A model generated the notes under the pieces. It did not search any database, had not been told where the DNA came from, and saw only the letters and a list, made by a program, of their open reading frames with translations. DNA of 64,000 nt from Anthracocystis setariae (lineage: Eukaryota; Basidiomycota; Ustilaginomycetes; Ustilaginales; Ustilaginaceae). Below, piece after piece: positions 29,201 through 37,035 of this stretch. The stretch spans positions 1,116,001-1,180,000 of the forward strand of contig CAKMXJ010000002.1 in the NCBI GenBank assembly GCA_928724745.1, written 5' to 3'. Numbering within the stretch: the stretch's first letter is position 1; each line of letters begins with the position of its first letter. The translations under genes and the position numbers were made by a program.

Positions 29201-31234
29201 AAAGTCAAACATGCTCTGGTCAACTGTCGTGTACTCAAGGAACCCTGCTACGATCGTCCATTTATCGTGCAGAGTGACTGGAGTGCTGAAGGAATAGGTG
29301 CGGTGTTGCTCCAAGAGCACACCATGATGAAAGGTTCAGACGGTACCTGGCAACTTCTTCGTGACCAGTCCGACCTCTTAGTGCTAAACCCTCCTGATGT
29401 GACAACAAACCCAACCCCACAGAGACGCAAGGTGGTTTTCCCTATCGCCTATGCGTCGAAGAAGTGTAGTTCGGCTGAGTCACGTTACTCTGCGCATTTG
29501 GGTGAACTCGTGGCAGCCGTTTTTGCTTTGAGACGGTTCAGCCCATTCACTTTTGGTCAACCAATAGTCTTGGTAACCGACTGCATGGCCTTACGAGATA
29601 TGCTCCGCAACGACAAGATGCCTGCAGCACATGCTAGATGGAGGGAGCAGTTACTCGCCCACAATATTATCAGGGTTGAACATTGTGCTGGTCGACGTCA
29701 CAAACTTGCTCATGGTCTGTCTCATCGCCCAGCAGCTCCTGACGAAGAAGAAGTTACCGCTCCAGTACTGCCCGTGGATCGTGACCTTCTTGCTCTTGGC
29801 ATTGTCCCATCGACCTGTCAACCTGATGGTGGCCTGTCCGTCTCTTCAATGCCCATAGCCTATGAGCCTTCCCACACTGAAACAAATGTCGGCGACCGTT
29901 ACCTAGTCGCTGACGAGAACGCCAAGGCTCAACTGGAAAGGTTTGAAGGCGACGAGTTGGAACCAATTCTACGCTTCCTGATGCTGGCGACCTGGCCTAG
30001 TACAAAGGCCGGCCGCGACAAGATCAAACGTATGAGGAAGTACAGACTAGTCGATGGTCGGCTTTGCTATCAGCAAGATGATACCATTCTTGAGGCCTTG
30101 CCGCGCAAGGAAGGTCTCCACAAACTCTCGGATGTTCACAGTCATGGTCATGCTGGTGTCAACGTTTTGGTCAAGAAACTTTGGTTACAAGAGAGAGTAA
30201 CATGGCCCAAGCTGTACGCTGATGCTCGCGATCAAGTCAAGAGGTGTCCGACATGCCAACAGTTTGGTCCTCGTCGGCGTTTCGAGATCAACCCCATCAT
30301 CGTCACTTCGCCCATGGAGACTTGGGCTATGGACTTTGTTTCAATGCCTGCTTCTCATGGCCAAAGCAAACTCTTGGTCATCGTCGACTACTTCTCACGT
30401 TTCCTATGGAGCTTTCCACTGCAGCAGGCCCGAGGACGTGACGTTGTAAACTCTTTGTCTGCACTTCGTAATCAGTTGTCGACACTGCCTCTTACTGTCA
30501 TCTCAGATGGAGGAAGTCACTTCGATTGCGCAGAAGTTGCAGATTTCCTTCGAGAAAACGATGTCGACCACCATATTACCCCAGCATATGCGCCATGGGT
30601 GAATGGTAAAGTGGAACAACATAATGGAATTCTTCAGCAGACTCTCAGGCGTCTGTGTGCTACGGATCCGTCCTCATCATCATTTCCGTGGGTGCGCTAT
30701 CTTACTCAAGCCACCCGCGAGCTCAACCTACGTCCCATGGCTGACATGGCCAACCTATCACCCGCCGAGCTTCTATTTGGCTTCGTTTTGGCTGATCGAC
30801 GATCTTCGGCGATTACTAGTGCTACTGTCGCTGATGCTCACCTGCAGCGAGCCTTCGTAGACGCAGTCCGGGTCGATGCCCTGTCATCTTACGAAACAGC
30901 ACAAGCTCAGAGGACCTCGGCGTCGAAGCCGCGATCCAAGAGTCAAACAATTGGCGCAGGAGATCTCGTACTTAAGCACCAGACGTTGTTCGAATCTACG
31001 TACGCCACATCGACCAAGCTTGCGCCAAAGTGGGTCGGGCCTTATATGGTTATGCGTGTGGGCCGCAAAACACACACAATCCGACACCTTGAAACTGGCG
31101 AAGAAGAACGCGTGCACAAAGCGCGACTTAAACGATTCTGGCCAAGTCATGATCATCTAACGGCAAATGGAAGCACGTACGACACTCCGGATGATGAGCA
31201 AGACCATTTCGACTTGGTAATCAACACACAGTGA
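26240..31234 (+). CDS. Element C pol (protease, RT, RNase H, integrase)
   Basis: Open in the -1 frame relative to gag from before the gag stop to 31234, over 1650 codons with no ATG start of its own near the overlap. The first ~300 residues are a Ser/Pro-rich linker. The protease reads LDEGATLNAI with LILGRPW downstream, so Glu replaces the usual Thr/Ser after the catalytic Asp. RT has the VMPFGFKVGPSLYYRF block and FWMDDVA, i.e. Trp in place of Tyr in the YxDD box. RNase H keeps the first Asp (QSDWSAEGIGAVL), but the usual ADALSR block reads AHGLSHR. Integrase has HHCC ending CPTCQQ and D-D-E (MDFVSM, ISDGGSHF, NGKVEQHNG). Ends with a basic tail, no chromodomain seen. Confidence 0.88.
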   Translation, partial: RPASDGGLVPRPAASANVDLPLAANDHLVESSPAFPSSNDIQQSSTNISSKSSSLTSVPVSVPVSTSSCISDSVPVPFPSMGPDHTQVAARNQSDASLTPTSSDFVLRTVPESTCSASSPSPSTWSHVATHGSVLEDPMSLFPPQTLSDGATGSGDRSHMPMPSSTSMPATKSTSEPINSLNDQQSAPEMPVAIAASSVIDTHAHQDTQSPRMFTDHVQPNARVLADICSSSLPTMPIDTSERSNPTYSPRPSIARVDTPETSIETPPLPEQPMPKVIARPSSPPVRHVNRRKRPKIDLRALQRQAELSCGRFFRLNVRLAFNHEEDHGYVEAGLDEGATLNAIAMTVVADLEITPEPSDLLMRMANGQVVESAGRVTLSVSVRDIEGKYTDPVDVVFKIMHRPSKKLILGRPWKVQVAALHFYELNVVYIPRYDEQYRFRRWHRIVPSNLITNEPFPETPMEAIKLIVAALPSYGIADLEAFCVADADVSSLDFDAVATELVTSHDQSEDNALDFDALISSLDLTNVLDVQYSSIPVEQVSAFDQSELEHLQRLLPLENEDPDYLSSRDTVHARFRPFRVSGKADDDTEARADRVVASLLKHFGSVGTPAQRQHLADLLKAKHLAFAETTAECKQNRMVICDPVLTHEPPTTPMKCRTRCQALSPPQKEFLHDKVRELMEHGFVIKVPKNEVKWVSETRIVPKPSAEIDSNVSLDELKLQANAALKAAGLEYDESLPEPSSLSTSPAIEAKKRYRLVHNYAPVNGYMKDTAYVPGDIEVKAAKLSGKEFLFKGDGCAGFFIMQNSRLATLLSVTYVEDFGFVGYTVMPFGFKVGPSLYYRFITTAFGDIFDRDSDFWMDDVACGHHDFGAYFCWLRTFLDRAIDTGFTLSVEKCHFLHTDITFCGQLVGRDGIRADPARLKAILDWPIPKTVREVMTFRGVCSYLRSKVPGFAKIFAPLDILTVDVSNYDAELGDAWRPAHFEAFVKVKHALVNCRVLKEPCYDRPFIVQSDWSAEGIGAVLLQEHTMMKGSDGTWQLLRDQSDLLVLNPPDVTTNPTPQRRKVVFPIAYASKKCSSAESRYSAHLGELVAAVFALRRFSPFTFGQPIVLVTDCMALRDMLRNDKMPAAHARWREQLLAHNIIRVEHCAGRRHKLAHGLSHRPAAPDEEEVTAPVLPVDRDLLALGIVPSTCQPDGGLSVSSMPIAYEPSHTETNVGDRYLVADENAKAQLERFEGDELEPILRFLMLATWPSTKAGRDKIKRMRKYRLVDGRLCYQQDDTILEALPRKEGLHKLSDVHSHGHAGVNVLVKKLWLQERVTWPKLYADARDQVKRCPTCQQFGPRRRFEINPIIVTSPMETWAMDFVSMPASHGQSKLLVIVDYFSRFLWSFPLQQARGRDVVNSLSALRNQLSTLPLTVISDGGSHFDCAEVADFLRENDVDHHITPAYAPWVNGKVEQHNGILQQTLRRLCATDPSSSSFPWVRYLTQATRELNLRPMADMANLSPAELLFGFVLADRRSSAITSATVADAHLQRAFVDAVRVDALSSYETAQAQRTSASKPRSKSQTIGAGDLVLKHQTLFESTYATSTKLAPKWVGPYMVMRVGRKTHTIRHLETGEEERVHKARLKRFWPSHDHLTANGSTYDTPDDEQDHFDLVINTQ

Positions 31235-31623
31235 CAGCGATAAGTGTTCAAACCGTTTGCTCGTCGCACATTTCGATAAGCCTGGCCTTACCATCATCGT
31301 CATCATCGTCGCCAACATCTTTGAATGGTCTTCAACATCGTGGATTTGGTCCTTTCACATTTGTCCTTCCTTCCACTGTCTCTTGATCCACATTGGTCCC
31401 AACTCTTGGTCCCGGTCCATACTTTTCCAACTCCGACATCGTTATGCCATGACGAGTGTAGTACGCGATGCTCACTTTGTCGACAACGTCCTTTCACCTG
31501 GTCCTGCGCTCGATGTTGGTGGTATGCTCTTTTCCATTCCTCATACCCCTTTTCTTCGTTCCATGTACTTCTTTGTTCACTGTTGTTCGGCTTTGGGACG
31601 AAGCCTTTGTTCCGTTCCCGCCG
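31235..31623 (+). other. Element C 3' untranslated region
   Basis: About 390 bp between the pol stop and the 3' LTR. Pyrimidine-rich; I could not find a clear polypurine tract next to the LTR. Confidence 0.6.
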
Positions 31624-31834
31624 TGTTGCGAGGCCGACCAATTCGGTCCGATCGGGCTCGAATCACGTGATCAAGGTGGCCCAAGCGTCTCGGAGCCGAA
31701 AGGGCTGGCGACGAGGCTCAGTCAGCCCAAATAGCTTGGCTTGTCGTCACCCTCCTTTTGTAATGCCACCATCCATGTTCCGGACCACAGCTCCAGCCTG
31801 TTCTTTGACTAGTAACCACTTCTCGTCTTTGACA
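31624..31834 (+). repeat. Element C 3' LTR
   Basis: 211 bp, TGTTGCGAGG...TTTGACA; 208 of 211 positions match the 5' LTR. Confidence 0.92.
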
Positions 31835-34110
31835 GCGTTGAGTGTAGAGTTGACCCGATTGCCCAATAATAGTTCGACCAGGGGAAGGTGTGCGGCCCAA
31901 TCGTCGGCCCAGGCGTTGCACAGGCCACGCAGCAGCATCTCGACTGACTGAATAGCGCGCTCGCTTTGACCATCGCTCTTATGATGAGCGGTGGAGAAGA
32001 CGAGCTCACAGCCGTAGCGTGTATGAAGCGATCGCCAGAATTGAGAGGTAAGGCGGGAATCGCGGTCACTGATAAGCTTCTGCGGCCAGCCGATGTGCGG
32101 CAGAAGCCGTTCAGCGAACCTGAGGCTCCACATTTCGGCCGACCAAGTCGTGGCGCCCGCCAGGAGGTAAATACGACGCGTGCCTGTGTCGGTGACTACC
32201 AAGATGGTATCGAGGAGGTCCCGATCGAAGGTAGACCGGACGGAGGGGAGGCGCACGATGAAGTCGCAGGAAAGGGTGACGAAGGGAATGGCGGGACTAG
32301 GGAGGGGTTGGAGGGAACCATAAGGGCGGTGGCGATGGGTGGTTGTTTGCTGACAGTGGGTGCATCGGCGGACGAAGTCGTCAACGTGGCGGAGAAGATG
32401 AGGAGAGTAGCCTACCTGCCGGAAACGGTCGAAGGTGGCTTTAACGCCGAGATGCCCCAAGTGGGCTAGTGCGATGAGACGAGGAAGAGCGGTAGGGCCG
32501 ATACACAGCCGCCAAGTGCCATCGTCATCCACCTTGTAAAGGAGATCATCCACTTTGAGACCAAATGCGCCGTGTCGGAAGGGGCGCTGACCATCAGCCT
32601 TGCTCTCGAGATCGGAGCGGGTCCGCGCGAAGGCCTGGTCGGCTGTTTGGCTGGTAAGAATGTTGTTTTGCAGAGAAGGGCTAAGAGTCACATTGTGGGC
32701 GTGTGCGACTAAACCTGTTTCCTCCGCTGCCTGGATCCGACTGAGCGCATCGACGTGCGTCATGTAGATCCCCTTGCGATGGGGAATGGTGAGTTTTGGG
32801 CGGAATTCGGCGAGAATGAGTGCAAAACGGACAAGGCGGGGGTTATGCGCAGCGGGAGTGGTCGAGAAGGGCTTAGCATCGGCGATCAACGTTACAGCTT
32901 GGTGGTCGGTGAAGAGTAAATGGGGACCGGGCGAGGCGTCGAGAAAGCGCTTAACACGTTGCAGGGCCCAGACGGCCGCGGCGGCCTCAAGCTCGGTCGG
33001 CCAGTAAGTCCGCTCAGTGGGCTGAAGAGCTCTGGAATCGAACCAGATTGGGACCTCGGCTGGTTGTGGTGGCATGGACGATGGGGGGTCCACATTCTGA
33101 TGCAAAGCCAAAGCGAAACCGTGCTGTTGAGACGCGTCGACGTACAGCAAGAAGGGCTTGTTGTAATTGGGGAAGTGCAGGACCTTATCTTGTAGGATCG
33201 CTTTGAGCTCGTGCAGCGCCTGAAGAGCGGCCGGGTCGTGAGGAACGGGAGTCGAGGAGCAGTGCTTTTTCCTGGCCTGTCCGCCAACGGGTGCGCCGCG
33301 CAGCAGTTGGGTCTTGATGCGCTGGAGGGGATGGATGATGGTGGCAAAACGGGACACATAGCTCTTATAATAGGAAAAGAATCCTATCACATGCTCAAGC
33401 TGATTGAGGGTCAGAGGGTACTCAATGCGTTGAATTGCATCGCACTTGGAGGGAAGAGTACGGGTACCGACGCCGGACACTAAGTGGCCCAGCAAGGGAA
33501 CTTCGCGGCGTGCGACATGAGCTTTGTCCCGAGCCAAGGTCAGGCCGAGGCGGGAGATGACGTCAAGGACCGCTGCAACGTCGAGCAGATGCTCATCAAG
33601 GGTGGCCGAGCGGACGCCAAAATCGTCGACGTAAATGAAGGTTTTGGCGCCGAGGCCAGCTGCCGCGAAAGCGTCGGTGAGAGTGCGCTGAAGGAACGCC
33701 ACGGACCGTGACTGCCCCATGATGGTACAGGAGAGCATCTCCTGGCCACGGTGGGTTAGTACAGTGGCTTTCCATCTGTCCTCCTCGTGCAAGGGCATCT
33801 GATAGAAGGCCTTGCGTAAGTCGAACGTGGTGATGAAGCGAGCGCCAGCGAGGCGCTCACGAAGTTTGTCCGGCGTGGGGAGCGGGTAGTGATCGGGCGT
33901 AACGACTGCGTTGAGCTGGCGGAGATCCACAACGGGACGAGGCTTACCATTTCTATAGACGACAAAAACTGGCCACCCGCAAGGTGTACCCGGGGGCGCT
34001 TTGTGGAGCCGGCCTTGGCGAGCGAGTTCGTCGAAGACTTCGTCGATAGCTTGACGGTCTCGTGGCGAAACTCGGTAGGGGCGCGGCTTAAACTTCTGCG
34101 GGTTGGCGTC
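31835..34110 (-). pseudogene. Element A pol, RT-RNase H-integrase part
   Basis: Continuation of A pol after the B insertion (DANPQKFKPRPYRV...), open to the C insertion at 31835 without a stop. RT has GWPVFVVYRNGKPRPVVDLRQLN and the catalytic FIYVDDFGV. RNase H has LYVDASQQHGFALAL and TYWPTELEAAAAVWAL. Integrase has H-H-C-C ending RCTHCQQTTT and the D-D-E residues (SCDFIVRL, ISDRDSRL, Glu in DGQSERAIQ). All catalytic residues look intact; only the insertions break it. Confidence 0.85.
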
Positions 34111-34460
34111 TGTTAAGCTCCTGGGGTCTTAGAACCTCGGAACGTGGCGGTGCGTCTGTATCGAGGCCAGGGGCGTGGTACCGGGTGTTGCTCCCGGGAT
34201 CGTTGCCTAGGTAGCGGAGCGGGTGAGCGGGAGATCGGGATAAGGTCTGATATTTCCACCTACTAGAGTGAGTAAGCTAAAATACAATCGACGTCTGAAC
34301 ATGAGTTAGTTGCAGGGGGGATCTTCGGTATGACTTCCGGGAGCCCCTCCCGGAGATTGCCGCAGTCCCACCCTGGACCCCGATTCCTGACCTGGATCGG
34401 GAAAGCCTCCTCCCGCTTGTCACACTGCTATATTCCTTTCCGGCGCTGATGTTCGTAACA
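34111..34460 (-). repeat. Element B 3' LTR
   Basis: 350 bp. It has one private change (gggataagg where the other LTR and D have a G) relative to 50209-50558. Confidence 0.95.
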
Positions 34461-34463
34461 TTA

Positions 34464-34477
34464 CCCCCCCCCCCCCC
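34464..34477 (-). other. Element B polypurine tract (G14)
   Basis: Fourteen C on the plus strand, i.e. G14 on the element strand, next to the 3' LTR. Homopolymer length is uncertain in any assembly. Confidence 0.7.
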
Positions 34478-34660
34478 GGGATGGCCGACGTCCCCGTGGC
34501 CACTTGCGCGCTCCCGGATCTTAGGAACCACGCGGGAGCCCCGGCCCCACCACGCGTAACCCGCTCCGCGAACAAAGGGGTCAGGAACGGACGCTTTGTG
34601 TACCTGGCGGGGCGTGCGCAGCGGGGTGGCGCAGCGGGCTGAGCGCTAACCCCTCCTCTG

Positions 34661-34668
34661 TATATAAA
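34661..34668 (+). promoter_or_regulatory. TATA box of the B accessory gene
   Basis: TATATAAA, about 80 bp upstream of the ATG at 34748; conserved in position with element D. Confidence 0.65.
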
Positions 34669-34747
34669 ACTCGCCTCGCTCCCGTTCCTGGTTCTTTCCC
34701 TTCTTCCACATCCTACGTTCTAACGCTCGGTAACGTACATCAAGACT

Positions 34748-36715
34748 ATGCGTAGTAAGTACTGTTCCGGGACCCGAGGTACGAGGCAGGGACTGATCAC
34801 TGACATCTTTTGCCTTTCTCATTCGAACGCAGCAACCCAATCTTCCACCCGGCGCGGTGGTCCCGACTCTGGGGTCGCGGGAGGCTCTGCCCCCGCCCCC
34901 GAAAATGTAATGGCTGTGGACGAGTCCCGGGGTGTTAGTGCCCCGGAGGTTGTGGACGAGTCCCGGGGTGTTAGTGCCCCGGAGGTTGTGGACGAGTCCC
35001 GGGGAGTGAGTGCCCTGGAGGTCGTGGACAAGTCGGGCCGATACGTGGCCCAAGAGGGAGACGTGGTCTCCCTGTATGCGGACGAGTCCCCCGCTCGGGA
35101 GGGCGGGGAAGCTGGAGCCGATTTGATCCCGGCTTCCAGGGTCGTGGACGAGTCCCCGGCGCGGAACACATCTCCGCGCCGGGAAGATGGGCAGCATGCT
35201 CCCGGGCTCCCGGGCCAGGATGCCAGCACCGCGGTGGCTCCCCCCAGTGGGGTCACCCCCGGATTCTCGAACGTGGCCGCCCCGACTCCCGGGGCTGGCG
35301 TACCGATTGGGGATCCCGGGAGGCTGGCGGAGTTGGTCCGGGAGGTTCGAGCACGGGGTCCCCCTCCCGCTTCCGAGGGGTACGGGCACTGTTGGTCTTG
35401 CGCCAACAGCAAGAAAAAGCCCCACCCGCAGTGCTCCCTGGGTTTTGCTCACCGGGACGTCGGGGGTCCGGGAGACCCCCGGGACGGTCAGCCTGCCGCG
35501 TGTGAGAGGTGCCATGCCGCGGGGTATCCCTGCGACTGGCAAGGTCGCGTCCCGGACATTACGGGGCGCCAGGAGGGTGGCTTCCTGATGGAGGCTTACC
35601 TTATCCTCCGATCCCGGGGACAACGTCCTAACCCCGGGATGCCTTTTACCTCGTTCTCCGCGGCTGACCTCCTGGAGTACCTGGCGGCCGAGTACGCCCC
35701 AGCGCGTGCTCGGTATGAGGCTCGGAGGCAAGCCAAGGCGGGGAGTAGACCCCGGGCTCCCGAGTCTCCCGCTGGGGCGTCCTCCGGCGCTGGCGGCAGT
35801 GCCCCGAGCTCCCGGCCTCCCCGGGGCCAGCGGGGGTGGAAACAGACCACCCTCGTGCACGACGCACCTCTGGCCCTCCGCCAGATGTGCCCTTTCGATG
35901 CTCCCGGGGAGCAGCATATGGCCGGGGCCCGGGAGGCCGCCTCGCACGCAGCGGGCGTCATCGCCGCGCTGGTGCAAGTCTTGCGCCGGACCGCTGCCGT
36001 GGGCGCGGAGCGCCGTCTCGCCTGGTCGTACCGGGACGAGAACATCCTCCGTTACGTGGAGGGTGTGAGTCATGCCTTTGGAGGCATTACTCAGGAGCTG
36101 GGCGTCCCGCCGCCTCCCCCGCCCCCGGTCGTCCCCGCCCCTGCCCCTGCTCCCGCCCCTGTCCCCGCCGCCGCTCCCGCTCGCGTGGCGGCTGCTCCCC
36201 GCCCCAATGCTGAGGCTGGGCCGTCCCGCCCCCGGGGGTCCTCTCCCCCGGGTTATGCTCCGGCGACCCCGGAGTTGGCGCGCGCAAAAAGGCAGCGCCC
36301 CGGGACCCCGACGCGGGAAAGGCCCCCCCGGGCTGGAGGGTCTCGTTCCCAAACCGGGGGGAAGCGTTTGCCTGGGAGCTCCCAGATGGGAGGAAAGCGC
36401 CCCCCGGGGAGCTTTCAGGCCGGGGGGAAGCGCCTCCCGTTGAGTGGGCTTCGCCCCGCCTCTCCCGAGCCGGAGAGGCGTGCCCAGCGTCGCCGCGCTC
36501 AGGCGGTGGTGAGGGACATGCGGGCTCCCATCCGCCCCCGCCGCCGTGGCAGCTCCCGGGAGGGCTCCCGGGACGACTCCCGCGACGAGGAGTCCTCGGG
36601 GGCTGAGGGCCGCAGCCGGGAGTCCGGGGAGGACTCCGACGAGGATGTGGTGATGGTGGACTCGGATGTGTACGAGTCCCGTCCCCGCACTCCTTCTCGT
36701 AGGGGGCGTCGTTAG
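34748..36715 (+). CDS. Element B antisense accessory gene, zinc-cluster-like protein
   Basis: Predicted exons 34748-34754 and 34833-36715 around a 78-nt intron (gtaagt ... gcag), 629 residues, opposite to B pol and convergent with it. Homolog of the D accessory gene with the same domain order: three DESRGVSAPEVV repeats, cysteine cluster GHCWSCANSK ... CERCHAAGYPC with identical spacing, the helix NILRYVEGVSHAFGGITQEL, Pro-rich and GGKRLPG-type repeats, acidic Arg/Ser tail ending RTPSRRGRR. Differences from D are mostly conservative substitutions plus one repeat unit, so the frame, splice sites and TATA box are all kept between the copies. No enzyme motif recognised. A nuclear DNA- or chromatin-binding role is inference from the cysteine pattern and charged tails. 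Confidence 0.78.
   Translation: MRSKYCSGTRGTRQGLITDIFCLSHSNAATQSSTRRGGPDSGVAGGSAPAPENVMAVDESRGVSAPEVVDESRGVSAPEVVDESRGVSALEVVDKSGRYVAQEGDVVSLYADESPAREGGEAGADLIPASRVVDESPARNTSPRREDGQHAPGLPGQDASTAVAPPSGVTPGFSNVAAPTPGAGVPIGDPGRLAELVREVRARGPPPASEGYGHCWSCANSKKKPHPQCSLGFAHRDVGGPGDPRDGQPAACERCHAAGYPCDWQGRVPDITGRQEGGFLMEAYLILRSRGQRPNPGMPFTSFSAADLLEYLAAEYAPARARYEARRQAKAGSRPRAPESPAGASSGAGGSAPSSRPPRGQRGWKQTTLVHDAPLALRQMCPFDAPGEQHMAGAREAASHAAGVIAALVQVLRRTAAVGAERRLAWSYRDENILRYVEGVSHAFGGITQELGVPPPPPPPVVPAPAPAPAPVPAAAPARVAAAPRPNAEAGPSRPRGSSPPGYAPATPELARAKRQRPGTPTRERPPRAGGSRSQTGGKRLPGSSQMGGKRPPGSFQAGGKRLPLSGLRPASPEPERRAQRRRAQAVVRDMRAPIRPRRRGSSREGSRDDSRDEESSGAEGRSRESGEDSDEDVVMVDSDVYESRPRTPSRRGRR
34755..34832 (+). 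other. Predicted intron of the B accessory gene
   Basis: 78 nt, donor GTAAGT, acceptor GCAG, branch-like CACTGAC. Being antisense to the retrotransposon RNA it would not be removed during retrotransposition, which explains its presence in both copies. Confidence 0.65.
34916..35023 (+). repeat. 36-bp tandem repeat in B accessory gene (3 copies)
   Basis: Three tandem units encoding DESRGVSAPEVV with small changes in the third. Confidence 0.85.
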
Positions 36716-37035
36716 GATCCCGGGAGCGTGGTCTTGTAGTGTGTCCGGGGTCATTAGGACCCCGGGAATGAAAATGTATTTGTCCCCGAACCCTGAGTGC
36801 TGTGTGTGTGTGTGGTTGAGGAGTGTTCTGTCCTTCGGCTGAGAATGGGGGGTCGGGAAATAACCCTGGACGCAACACGTCTGTCGGGATGAGCTGTTTC
36901 CGACAAGTACCCCGCGTCCCGGGTCGAGGTGAGTAGTCGCGCCCCGTCCGCGGGTTACCTCGGGGGGGGGGGTCGCGGTAGTAACCGACACCGTGCAGGC
37001 CTGTCCAACCGGGACTGCGCGATGGCGACCGGGAG

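Larger units (their letters stand above)
24587..31834 (+). mobile_element. Element C: divergent Ty3-like LTR retrotransposon, 7.2 kb
   Basis: LTRs of 211 bp (24587-24797, 31624-31834) with three differences, flanked by a 4-bp duplication GCGT (24583-24586, 31835-31838). The 4-bp length is supported because A's integrase frame closes only with four bases removed. Gene order gag, protease, RT, RNase H, integrase on the plus strand places it in Ty3/Metaviridae. Several catalytic motifs are unusual. No accessory ORF. Confidence 0.92.

Noticed and set aside
34646..36991. Matching minus-strand frame (781 codons) in element B
   Set aside because: Same shadow as in D; the other strand has the TATA box, intron and cysteine cluster.
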